From assembly GCF_024171535.1 (NCBI RefSeq), contig NZ_JALJZV010000014.1, forward strand, positions 31,965-95,964: a DNA stretch of 64,000 nucleotides, read 5' to 3'. Of the stretch, positions 1 through 8,900 are shown piece by piece. The position numbers and the translations under genes were made by a program. The DNA is from Flavobacterium sp. HSC-61S13 (lineage in GTDB: Bacteria; Bacteroidota; Bacteroidia; Flavobacteriales; Flavobacteriaceae). Below the pieces are notes generated by a model. That model worked only from the letters and a program-made list of their open reading frames with translations. It was not told where the DNA came from and ran no database searches. Numbering within the stretch: the first letter of the stretch is position 1; every line of letters starts with the position of its first letter.

Positions 1-258
1 ATGCTCCATAAAGCTTGGCCAGAGCAGACCCAATTCAAAAGATAGCATGGTGCCAGAAACGGCACCCGTAGCGAATAATATAGCTACGCCTTTACTCCAT
101 GCTTGGGTAATTCCCTTATATAAGGGGTCGTCTGTTTTTAAGTATTTGTAATGAGAGATTGCCATGAAAAAAGGCATAACCATGCCGACACAAGCAAAGA
201 TGATATGAAAACCTAGGGAGAGTGCCATTTGCGATCTGGCAGCAAGAAAGTCATCCAT
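1..258 (-). CDS. cydA: Cytochrome bd-type quinol oxidase subunit I, N-terminal 86 residues (runs off left edge)
   Basis: Reading leftward from an ATG at 258, the frame stays open to base 1 and starts MDDFLAARSQMALSLGFHII. This matches the N-terminus of cytochrome bd subunit I, an inner-membrane quinol oxidase that reduces O2 to water. His18 lies where E. coli CydA has its heme b595 ligand His19. Two hydrophobic segments (about 14-36 and 58-80) and the stretch GAVSGTMLSFELG fit the first two membrane helices. The quinol loop and other heme ligands lie outside the window, so a bd versus cyanide-insensitive subtype cannot be assigned. It is probably followed by a subunit II gene to the left. Confidence 0.85.
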   Translation of the reverse strand, partial: MDDFLAARSQMALSLGFHIIFACVGMVMPFFMAISHYKYLKTDDPLYKGITQAWSKGVAILFATGAVSGTMLSFELGLLWPSFMEH

Positions 259-414
259 AATAAAGAAATTTAGAGCAAGGAATTCCGTTTTCGATTGATT
301 CAAAAATCTTATTAAAGGTAGTTGTTTAAAACGGTTTACACTTATAATAAAGAGTCCTATTATTGTGCAATTCAGACATTTTTACTTGGCTTTTATGTCC
401 GCTGATGGGACGAG

Positions 415-456
415 ATAAAAAAATCCCAAAGTAAGCCATAAACCTTCTTTGGGATC
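415..456 (-). terminator. Rho-independent terminator of the MFS gene
   Basis: Perfect 9-bp stem ATCCCAAAG/CTTTGGGAT (423-431 with 447-455). Read on the minus strand it is followed by a run of T. It lies 75 bases after the MFS stop codon and separates that gene from cydA. Confidence 0.75.
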
Positions 457-529
457 TTATACAGATTCTCAGCTATGCGCATTCGGTTTTGAATTTTTTT
501 TAAAGTATATTCACAAAGCGATTAGGATT

Positions 530-1711
530 TTAACAACATATCTTGTCATCAGTACTGTTTGCAACAGCTGTTTTTCTGTTTTCTAATAGCTGCCGAACAC
601 CCATCATGGTTAAAGCGAGTGTACCAAATAGTATGCTGATTAACGGTGTGTATTGAACGCCCTTATAAACGATCATCCAGCCTCCCAAGGTGGTACCGAG
701 AAATACTCCAAGATTGCCAAATGAGGTTGCTAGGCTATTGGCGAATTCCAAATTACCCGACGAAACCGATATCATATAGGAAGAAGCATTCAAGAAACAG
801 GGAGCATAAAGAAATCCCCAAATGATAATCACTGCCAGCGTAGCCCAAAAATTAGTACCAGCGATATATAGTAATATCGGAACGAGAATGGTACCTGAAA
901 GATAAAAAGCCGTGGTTCTCGGAACACTTCTATTGAGCATTTTACCCGCTACACGCATCGATAATACCCCTACAACGCCAAATAATAAAAGCATCAAACT
1001 CATCATGGTATTATCCATGTTTTTAGCTTTGGTTAAATATTCTGCGAAATAGCTATAAGTCGAGAACCAAGCCGTTACCATAAAGAAATTCATAGCAGTA
1101 CTGAGGAGGAATAAAGGTTTTTTTAAAAGGATCAATTGACTGCCATAAGATTTTCTCTGCGTAACCGGCATGGGAGGGAGTACAAAATAGATACCTAGCC
1201 AAGCCAGTATACTCACTGCGGTCTGAATCATAAACGATACTTCCCAAGTCCAAAGCGTCGCTAAAAAAGTAGCCAGAGGAACGGTGGTTACCATTGCTAT
1301 GGCGACTCCGCTAAAAACAATACCCATTAATTCATTTTCCCGACTTTTATCAGCTTGAGCTACAGCTACTGATAGAGCAGTGGCAATATAAACGGGTTGT
1401 AGAAAAGCGGGAAGTATTCGTACCAACATCAACAACCAGAAAGGTGGAGATAGGGACGAAATCACACCAGTAATAACAAAGATAGAAATGGCTAATAACA
1501 TCATGGTTCTTTTGTCGAAGCGCGACATCAGTAGGGTCATTACTGGACCTGTTAAGGCAATTATCAGCGCGAAAGCACTGAGCAAATAACCCGCGACATC
1601 AATGCTGATGCTGTAATGAGTAGCGATCTGCGGTAATATTCCAATAACGCCAAATTCGGTGGTAATTACTCCGATAAATCCGAGACAACCAATGTATGCA
1701 TATTTTTTCAT
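530..1711 (-). CDS. MFS transporter, DHA1/AraJ-like efflux family
   Basis: The 393-residue protein has about twelve hydrophobic segments and no periplasmic domain, as expected for a major facilitator exporter of the inner membrane. The N-terminal start EFGVIGILPQIA and the cytoplasmic loop SRFDKR after helix 2 are typical of the DHA1 drug or sugar efflux branch (AraJ, YdhP, PbuE types). Substrate cannot be told from sequence. It is divergent from an HxlR regulator 94 bases away; such pairs are often regulator and target, with the exporter removing the inducing compound. A terminator follows it. The family is secure, the substrate unknown. Confidence 0.85.
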   Translation of the reverse strand: MKKYAYIGCLGFIGVITTEFGVIGILPQIATHYSISIDVAGYLLSAFALIIALTGPVMTLLMSRFDKRTMMLLAISIFVITGVISSLSPPFWLLMLVRILPAFLQPVYIATALSVAVAQADKSRENELMGIVFSGVAIAMVTTVPLATFLATLWTWEVSFMIQTAVSILAWLGIYFVLPPMPVTQRKSYGSQLILLKKPLFLLSTAMNFFMVTAWFSTYSYFAEYLTKAKNMDNTMMSLMLLLFGVVGVLSMRVAGKMLNRSVPRTTAFYLSGTILVPILLYIAGTNFWATLAVIIIWGFLYAPCFLNASSYMISVSSGNLEFANSLATSFGNLGVFLGTTLGGWMIVYKGVQYTPLISILFGTLALTMMGVRQLLENRKTAVANSTDDKICC

Positions 1712-1759
1712 GTCAAATATATTTTTAAAAGCACAAAATTATTTGAAATGACTTATTTT

Positions 1760-1787
1760 TGTATGGTATACAACCCAATGTATGGTA
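1760..1787. promoter_or_regulatory. Candidate operator: two direct repeats TGTATGGTA
   Basis: TGTATGGTA occurs at 1760-1768 and 1779-1787, a spacing of 19 bases (about two helical turns), in the short divergent region between the MFS and HxlR genes. The first copy extends into GTATGGTATAC, which has inverted GTAT/ATAC ends. HxlR proteins are dimers that bind such sites near their own promoters. A TAnnTTTG box (TATTTTTG, 1754-1761) overlaps the first repeat. Binding is inferred. Confidence 0.4.
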
Positions 1788-1805
1788 CTAACATTTTTGT
1801 AAGTA

Positions 1806-2180
1806 ATGGCAATAAGAAAAGAAAATTCGACCAATAAGTTTAATGAAGAGGCAATTGTAAATTATTGCGATTCCATTTACTCCATCTGTAAAATAGGGGG
1901 GCGATGGAAAATGATGATTTTGTGTGAACTCAAAACGGGTAAACTGCGTTTTGGAGAACTGAAAAAATGCATACCGCAGATCACTGAGCGGATGTTGACT
2001 TTGCAATTGCGAGAATTGGAAAAAGATCTACTGGTAAAACGTACAGTGTATGCTGAAGTACCGCCCCGTGTAGATTATGAATTAACAGAGATCACCACTA
2101 AACTGATACCGATATGGGATATGCTTGATGTTTGGGGAGCAGAACATCGTTCCTTAGTGCGTCAGCAACCGGCTTTATAA
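1806..2180 (+). CDS. HxlR-family winged-helix transcriptional regulator
   Basis: 124 residues, the usual length of HxlR/DUF24 regulators. The family core is visible: GGRWKMMILCEL (31-42), the recognition part around RMLTLQLRELEKDLL, and the wing VKRTVYAEVPPRVDYELT. Cys21 occupies the N-terminal position of the cysteine that senses electrophiles or oxidants in relatives such as YodB and HypR, so thiol sensing is plausible. It is divergent from the MFS exporter, which is its most likely target; the repeat pair between them could be its operator. A zinc alcohol dehydrogenase nearby would suit a response to reactive aldehydes or quinones. Confidence 0.88.
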   Translation: MAIRKENSTNKFNEEAIVNYCDSIYSICKIGGRWKMMILCELKTGKLRFGELKKCIPQITERMLTLQLRELEKDLLVKRTVYAEVPPRVDYELTEITTKLIPIWDMLDVWGAEHRSLVRQQPAL

Positions 2181-2201
2181 TAGTGAAGTATCAAGATTTA
2201 C

Positions 2202-2246
2202 AGGGAATAAAAAACAAAGTAAAAAACAAAAGAATATCCCTTTTTT
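2202..2246 (+). terminator. Possible terminator between convergent HxlR and AraC genes
   Basis: An imperfect stem (AGGG..ATA with TAT..CCCT) is followed by TTTTTT on the plus strand. It lies between the HxlR stop and the convergent AraC stop. The stem is short and bulged. Confidence 0.35.
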
Positions 2247-2274
2247 AACTCAGCATTGCGTCGAAAATGGTGTT

Positions 2275-3183
2275 TTAATTGATACGCCTGTATTCATTCG
2301 GTGAAAGACCAACCTTTTGCTTAAACAAACGACTAAAGTGCTGAGGATATTTAAATCCCAGCTTATAAGCGATTTCGCTAATGGAGTAATCCATATTAAA
2401 GAGTCGTTCTTTAGCGACATCCATTATAATCGTGTGAATGTATTCCTGAGCAGTGATAGCGCTTTCTTTTTTGATTAAATCCCCAAAATAGTTTGCCGAT
2501 AAATTTAAGGCCTCAGCACAGTAAGCAACAGTAGGTAAACCGATATTTTGGGGTTTATCTGTGGAGAAATATGTATGGAGAATTTGCTCGAATTTTTCTA
2601 TAATCCCTTTGTGATCGTGATCTCTAGTAATAAATTGACGATCGTAAAAGCGGGTGCAGTAGTTTAGAAATAACTCCAAGTTAGATACCATCAAGGTTTT
2701 ACTGTGCTTATCAATGGATTGTTGCATCTCTTGATGAATTTTTAGGATACTATCGGTAAGCAGTTGTTTTTCGCTATCCGATAAGTGAAGGGCCTCGTGT
2801 ACATCATAGGAAAAGAAAGAGTAGTCTTGAATGTGTTTGCCCAAGGAAGTTCCCTTGATTAAATCGGGGTGAAAAAGTAAAGCCCAGCCCTTGGCTTCGG
2901 GGATTTGCAAGTTGGGTTGCACACTAACAATTTGACCTGGAGCGGTAAATACGAGTGTTCCCTCTTGAAAGTCATATTTATTGCGGCCGTATTTGATTTC
3001 ACCGCATATCAGCTCTTTGAGATAAATAGCGTAAAAACCAAAATTAAATGTATGAGAGGGCATGGCAGCTAACTGCGATAAGTCCATTACGGAGATCAAC
3101 GGATGCAAGGTTTTAATGCCGCGTAACTTGTTGTACTGATCTATCGTTTCAATTTTTATAATTTCGCTCATATACTCAATCAT
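2275..3183 (-). CDS. AraC-family transcriptional regulator
   Basis: 302 residues with the two-part AraC layout. The N-terminal ~180 residues form a cupin-like sensing domain; the C-terminal ~100 hold two helix-turn-helix motifs, with the family ending ISEIAYKLGFKYPQHFSRLF then KQKVGLSPNEYRR. Met5 is an alternative start. The gene is divergent from the alcohol dehydrogenase at 3412 across 228 bases, which is the usual arrangement for an AraC activator and its target. The inducer is not predictable. Confidence 0.87.
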   Translation of the reverse strand: MIEYMSEIIKIETIDQYNKLRGIKTLHPLISVMDLSQLAAMPSHTFNFGFYAIYLKELICGEIKYGRNKYDFQEGTLVFTAPGQIVSVQPNLQIPEAKGWALLFHPDLIKGTSLGKHIQDYSFFSYDVHEALHLSDSEKQLLTDSILKIHQEMQQSIDKHSKTLMVSNLELFLNYCTRFYDRQFITRDHDHKGIIEKFEQILHTYFSTDKPQNIGLPTVAYCAEALNLSANYFGDLIKKESAITAQEYIHTIIMDVAKERLFNMDYSISEIAYKLGFKYPQHFSRLFKQKVGLSPNEYRRIN

Positions 3184-3411
3184 TTGATCTTACAAATTTA
3201 AGCATAAGTGCGTTGTTTTTACTTCATCTTCTTTCCAATCCGTAAAACTGGTATATAAAGCAGTAATCTGTATAAGCAACACCTTAATTTTAGTGCGGAA
3301 ATTTGTACTACAAATAAAAAGCGTAGTCAATAAGTCGTAAATTTATAGAAGTAAATTTGCCGATGACCACAATTTGATGAAATTTAATAATCGCAATATA
3401 TTCAATATTAT

Positions 3412-4458
3412 ATGGAAACATTTAAAGTAAAAGCCTACGGTACAGTAGCGCCAGATGCAGATTTAAAACAGATGGAAATTCAACGTCGTCAAGTATTAGC
3501 AGACGATGTGGAAATCGATATTCTCTACTGTGGTGTCTGTCATTCAGATTTACATACAGCCAGAAATGATTGGGGCGGTACGAAGTATCCCGCAGTTCCC
3601 GGTCACGAAATTGTAGGAAAAGTAACGGCAGTTGGTTCGAAGGTAACCAAATTTAAAGTGGGCGACTTTGCCGCTATCGGTTGTATGGTCGATTGTAGTT
3701 GTCCAAATTGTAAAGAGGAACAATATTGCACTAGTGGTTTCACAGGTACTTATAACAGTGCCGATGTGCATTTAGGTACTCAAACTTATGGCGGTTATTC
3801 TGAAAAGATAGTAGCTAAAGAGAGTTTTGTATTAAAAGTCCCGGCTAATTTAGATTTGGCTGCGGTGGCTCCGTTATTGTGTGCTGGTATCACAACTTGG
3901 TCGCCGTTACGTCATTGGAACGTTACAAAAGGTAGTAAAGTTGCTGTAGTGGGCTTAGGAGGTTTAGGACATATGGCTATTAAATTGGCTAAAGGATTGG
4001 GGGCAGAGGTGACCTTGTTTTCACGCACTCCAGGAAAAACCAAAGATGCATTAAAATTAGGTGCCGATCATGTGGTGATTTCTACAGATGACGAACAGAT
4101 GAAAGCCGTAGCGAATAGCTTTGATTTTATCATCGATACCGTTCCTTATGTGCACGACGTAAATCCTTATGTGACTACTTTGAAAACCAGCAGTACTTTG
4201 GTATTGGTTGGATTTTTAGGAGAGTTATCACCAGCGCTAAATACCGTACCTTTAGTTTTAGGTAGAAAAGCCGTTGCGGGTTCCTTGATTGGCGGTATTG
4301 AAGAAACACAGGAAATGTTAGATTTCTGTGGTAAACACAACATCGTATCCGATATTGAATTGATCGAAATGCACAATATAAACGCTGCCTACGAACGCAT
4401 GCTGAATAGCGATGTGAAATATCGATTTGTGGTTGATATGGCTTCTTTTAAATCGTGA
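3412..4458 (+). CDS. Zinc-dependent NADP(H) alcohol dehydrogenase / aldehyde reductase (YahK/CAD-like)
   Basis: 348 residues, closely resembling E. coli YahK, an NADPH-dependent aldehyde reductase of the cinnamyl-alcohol-dehydrogenase branch. Catalytic zinc ligands are Cys40 (YCGVCHSDLH), His65 in PGHE and Cys157 in LLCAGITT. The Rossmann motif GLGGLG is at 181-186, and the C-terminus IGGIEETQEMLDFC...ERMLNSDVKYRFVVD is typical. The structural zinc lobe is odd: the four cysteines are Cys95, 97, 100 and 106 (CxCx2Cx5C) instead of the usual CxxCxxCx7C, so the lobe is a few residues short. It probably detoxifies aldehydes. It is divergent from an AraC regulator and is followed by a two-way terminator. 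Confidence 0.9.
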   Translation: METFKVKAYGTVAPDADLKQMEIQRRQVLADDVEIDILYCGVCHSDLHTARNDWGGTKYPAVPGHEIVGKVTAVGSKVTKFKVGDFAAIGCMVDCSCPNCKEEQYCTSGFTGTYNSADVHLGTQTYGGYSEKIVAKESFVLKVPANLDLAAVAPLLCAGITTWSPLRHWNVTKGSKVAVVGLGGLGHMAIKLAKGLGAEVTLFSRTPGKTKDALKLGADHVVISTDDEQMKAVANSFDFIIDTVPYVHDVNPYVTTLKTSSTLVLVGFLGELSPALNTVPLVLGRKAVAGSLIGGIEETQEMLDFCGKHNIVSDIELIEMHNINAAYERMLNSDVKYRFVVDMASFKS

Positions 4459-4486
4459 TTCGTTACTCGAGAATCGTGATTCGTTA
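4451..4486. repeat. 15-bp tandem duplication at the adh stop codon
   Basis: AATCGTGATTCGTTA occurs at 4451-4465 and 4472-4486. The first copy contains the TGA stop of the dehydrogenase. The second looks like a duplication just before the terminator. Confidence 0.8.
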
Positions 4487-4491
4487 TCAAT

Positions 4492-4532
4492 AAAAAAAGG
4501 CCTTCCAAAATACTATTTGGTTGGCCTTTTTT
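4492..4532. terminator. Bidirectional terminator between adh and the CusB gene
   Basis: A long near-symmetric hairpin: AAAAAAAGGCC-tt-CCAAA paired with TTTGG-tt-GGCCTTTTTT. A on one side and T on the other allow it to end both the rightward adh transcript and the leftward metal-efflux operon. Confidence 0.85.
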
Positions 4533-4547
4533 GATTTTTTAAATTTC

Positions 4548-4572
4548 GAATCTCGACTTAAGAATCTCGACT
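4548..4572. repeat. 11-bp tandem duplication at the CusB stop codon
   Basis: GAATCTCGACT occurs at 4548-4558 and 4562-4572. The second copy overlaps the stop codon of the CusB-like gene (4571-4573). It mirrors the separate duplication on the other side of the terminator. Confidence 0.75.
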
Positions 4573-5767
4573 AATGAGCGTGTCCGCCGCCACTTTCATT
4601 CTTTATTAAATGGCTTTGAATATAGTAGGCTCCTTTGGTTACGATTTTCGCATTTTTAGGGATCTCTTGTAAAAAAGTGACTTGAGTATGATCCAATTCG
4701 GAAACCCCAGATTTCACTTCTATACGTTGAAAATGATATTCTTTAGATGTCGCAGCTTCATCATTTGCGTGATCCGCTTCTAATACAAATACAAATTCAC
4801 GTCCATCCGCCCGAACAAAGGCTTCTTTAGGCAAGGCCTCCAATTGTTGTTTACCACTATTAATAAGCGCATTGACATACATACCCGGTATTAAGTTTTC
4901 ATGTTGGTTTTCAATATCAGCATGAACTGCAATTGTTTTGGTTTCATTCTCAAATGATTTACCAATGCTGAATATTTTTCCTTGTATTTCGGTATTATCC
5001 CTATTTGTCAAATTAAAAACAACTTTTTGTCCAATTTGAATTTGAGGCAAATCCTTTTCATATACCATCAGATCTAAATGCAGTTTGGAATTGTCGATCA
5101 AACTGAATAAAGGCAGTTCTTGATTGGTTTGAGAACCGATTTTGATATTGATACTGGCGATATATCCCGCAATAGGAGCAATAATTGATAGCGATTGGCT
5201 GTCTCTTACATCCGAAACATTCATAATTGAAAGTTGCTTTTTCAAAGAACGGTATTTTGCCTTTTCAATTTCAAGTTCTGATTTGGTTTTTTGAAAGGTT
5301 TTTTCAGAATTGACATTTTCTTCCCTCAGTGTTGATTGACGATCGAATTCCAATTGCAAATAGTTTACGTTGCTTTTACTTACAGCATATTCTTCCTGCA
5401 ATCTGGCAAAATCAGTACTTTCAGCAACGGCTAACAGCTGTCCTTTTTTGACATATTGCCCTTCATTGACTAATATTTTGCTGATGATACCCGTTACAAA
5501 AGTGCGCACATCTGCTTGATTTTGTGGCGGAAGCTTGGTGTATCCATTAACCTTAATCACCTCGTTGAGGTTTTTTAAAGTAACTTCCCCAACTTGTATA
5601 CCCGCGCCTTGATATTGCGCTTCATTTAAAGCTACTTCTTTTATGGAAGCAGTTGCTTCCTCTTGGTGTTCTACAGCTTTGTCTGGAGTCGACTCTTCAT
5701 TGGTTTTTTTACAGCCGATCACAAATAGAAGCAAAACTATTAATGATATTGGAAAATATTTTTTCAT
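4571..5767 (-). CDS. RND heavy-metal efflux periplasmic adaptor (CusB/CzcB-like lipoprotein)
   Basis: 398-residue membrane fusion protein. The start MKKYFPISLIVLLLFVIGC is a lipoprotein signal with acylated Cys19. The biotinyl-lipoyl-like halves (VTGIISKILVNEGQYVKKG near 90-110 and IIAPIAGYIASINIKIGSQ near 195-215) flank a coiled-coil hairpin, followed by beta-barrel and membrane-proximal domains. This adaptor joins the inner-membrane pump to the outer-membrane channel. The C-terminus ends GGGHAH, a short His tail that could bind metal. It is last in the operon, 164 bases after the fused pump-channel gene. The metal (Cu, Ag, Zn, Co, Cd) cannot be fixed. Confidence 0.9.
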   Translation of the reverse strand: MKKYFPISLIVLLLFVIGCKKTNEESTPDKAVEHQEEATASIKEVALNEAQYQGAGIQVGEVTLKNLNEVIKVNGYTKLPPQNQADVRTFVTGIISKILVNEGQYVKKGQLLAVAESTDFARLQEEYAVSKSNVNYLQLEFDRQSTLREENVNSEKTFQKTKSELEIEKAKYRSLKKQLSIMNVSDVRDSQSLSIIAPIAGYIASINIKIGSQTNQELPLFSLIDNSKLHLDLMVYEKDLPQIQIGQKVVFNLTNRDNTEIQGKIFSIGKSFENETKTIAVHADIENQHENLIPGMYVNALINSGKQQLEALPKEAFVRADGREFVFVLEADHANDEAATSKEYHFQRIEVKSGVSELDHTQVTFLQEIPKNAKIVTKGAYYIQSHLIKNESGGGHAH

Positions 5768-5931
5768 AGATAAATGGTATTTTATGTTTAGTGCACCGCT
5801 TTAAAACGAAACCCTCATTTAATCAGAAGATTTGCTGATGTTTCGGTCGTTTTATAAACTAGTATATAGGCCTAAACCGTGCGATGCTTTTAATTTAATC
5901 AATGTTTATAAGAAACCTCGTGTCACCTTAG

Positions 5932-8900
5932 TTACCTCAACAAGAATTCTAAGTTACTTTCAGCCAAATTCAATTGCATCATCGCTTCATTGTAATTTAG
6001 TCTTATCGCTAAAGAGGTCTCGACGGCTTGCAAATATTCCACATAAGATATCGCACCACTTTGGTATGATTTTAAGGCATGACTGCTCAAAGTCTCTGTT
6101 TGCGGTAAAGCTGAGGTTTGATAATAGGTTATTAGCGTTTGTTGTGTTTTGATCCAATCCTTTTGCTGGGCTACGGACTGTGTGATCTCTTGCTCTAAAT
6201 AACTCTTTTCGAAAGCGGCTTTCTCGATTTCATAATTTCCTGCCTTTATCTCAGCGCGTTGACTACCCGAAAAGATCGGGAGACTAATTCCGACAGAAAA
6301 AGATGACAAACGCGGTTGGCTGCCATAATTTTTGCTAATTCCGTTGACTTGATCCAGTCCTGCGAGTGACTCAATCGCATAACCCAAAGTCAAGTCGGGT
6401 AATAAAGAAGCTCTTTTTAGGTTCTTTTGTGCCGTTGCAATTTGAATCTTTTTATCGGCTTCCTGAATTAAAGTACTGTTCGAAAGATCGAGTAAATCTG
6501 TTTTCGGGTTACTCAAAACCTCCAAAGTGGGATCTGCAAGATCAAAGTCTTCCGTGGTATTTAGCAAGGTCTTCATCTTGGCTTTTAAACTAGTCAAAAC
6601 CGCGTTGTTTTGTTGAATTTGAATCTCCAATTCTTGTTGCTTGACTTGTGCTAACTGACTTTCCATAATATTGGACTCACCCGTTTTATAACGCCATTGT
6701 GCCGATTTGCTAAATTCCTTTAAAAGGACGTTTTGCTGATCTAAAAGATTTTTCTTCTCCAAATAAAAACATTGATTGTACCACGATTGCTGGATGTCTA
6801 AAATTAATTGTTTTTGAGCGGTGGTATATTGCAGTTCGCTGGCTTCGAAGTTTTGCTTTAAAAGTTTTTTGCGACTACTCACAACAAACGGATTAAAGTT
6901 CTGCGAAATCCCAAAACTCACATCGCGCTCTGTGGTTGAATTCAACTGTCCAAAATTGGAGGTCAGTTCTGTTTTCGGTAGATCAAAAGCCGTTTTTTGC
7001 AATTGTTTTTGGACCTGTGTTTCCAGTTTATTGGCTTTGAGGTTCAAATTGTTTTCCAATCCGATTGTTATCAATTGTTGTAAGCTCTTTTTTGGAACTT
7101 CTTGTGCCATAGTCCATAGTGGCAGACCTAGAAAGAGTACTATAACCGCTGTCTTTTTCGGAAATTTAAAACGAAAACCCCTTTCTACATAATAATATAA
7201 GATAGGTAATATAATTAAGGTTAAGAGGGTGGCGGTGATTAATCCTCCAATGACAACTGTAGCCAAAGGTTTCTGTACTTCGGCACCTGCACCGGTACTC
7301 AAAGCCATCGGTAAGAATCCTAAAGAAGCTACTGAAGCAGTTAAAATTACGGGTCTAAGTCTGATTTTGGTACCTTGTAAAATACGCTCTTCAATGGAAG
7401 TAACTCCTTCTTTTTTCAAAATATTAAATTGGCCTATCAGTACGATACCGTTAAGTACCGCTACACCAAACAAAGCTATAAAACCAACTCCGGCAGAAAT
7501 ACTGAAAGGCATATCTCTAAGCCATAGTGCAGCGATTCCACCTATAGCTGATAATGGAATAGCTGTGAACACCATTAAACTTTGGGCTACGGATTTAAAG
7601 GTAAAAAACAGCAGTATAAAAATTAAAGATAACGCTATCGGGATGGCTATTGCAAGGCGTTGATTCGCTTGAATCAAATTTTCAAATTGTCCGCCATATG
7701 TCAAGTAATAGCCTTCTGGTAAAACCAATTGGGCATCCAGTTTATTTTGGATTTGTTCTACAACGGTTTGTACATCCGTTCCTCTGACATTAAAACCTAA
7801 TACAATTCGCCTGCGACCGTCTTCACGACTTATTTGCATCGGACCATCTTCATAATCGATATCGGCAACCTGTTCGAGGGGAATTTGATGCCCAGAAGGT
7901 AATGTAATAAACAGGGACTTGATGTTGGTGATATCTTGTCTATTGTTTTCCGCCATTCGGACTACAAGATCAAAACGCTTTTCACCCTCATACACGGTAC
8001 CAGCAATTTCACCAGCAAAACCGGTTCGTACAATTTTATTGATATCTCCAATATTCAAACCGTATAAAGCAAGTTTGTCCTTATTATAGCGTATCGCAAT
8101 CTGTGGTAATCCTGCTACGCGCTCTAATTTTGGTTCTGTAACTCCAGGGATATCTTGAATCAAAGACTGTATTTCTTCGCCTTTATTAACTAATTTCTCT
8201 AAATCTTCCCCAAATATTTTAATAGCTACATCGCTACGAACTCCGGTCATTAATTCGTTAAATCGCATTTGAATCGGTTGGGAGAATTCGGTAGTAATGC
8301 CAGGAATTTCCTGTAAAGCCTCTTCCATTTTTAGCATTAACTCCTCTTTGGTTTTAGCGGAAGTCCATTCTTTTTTATCCTTTAAAACAATAATCATATC
8401 ACCAGCTTCCATAGGCATTGGATCCGTTGGGATTTCGGCACTTCCAATCTTGGTAACGACCATTTTTACTTCGGGAAAACGATCTTTTAGAATTTTTTCA
8501 GCCTTAGTCGTTGTTTCAATTTCCTGTGATAGTGAACTACCCGACGATATGATCACATGCGTCGCCAAATCCCCTTCGTCTAAGGTTGGTATAAACTCAC
8601 CACCGAGTTGATTAAAAATCAATAGGGAGGCAGCTAGCGCTGAAAAAGCCAATAATAATAGTGTCTTTTTAATGCGTAAAGCCTTTTGTAAAATCGGTTC
8701 ATACAATCGATAAATCGCTTGTATAATACGGTCGCTAAAGTTGGGTTTATCTTTTCCACTTTCCTTTTTTAGTACTAGGGAAGTCATCATTGGTACATAG
8801 GTCAACGAAAGTATAAAGGCTCCAAGTATGGCAAAGGAAACGGTTTGCGCCATAGGGCCAAACATTTTTCCTTCAATACCAACAAGAGCTAGTATAGGTA

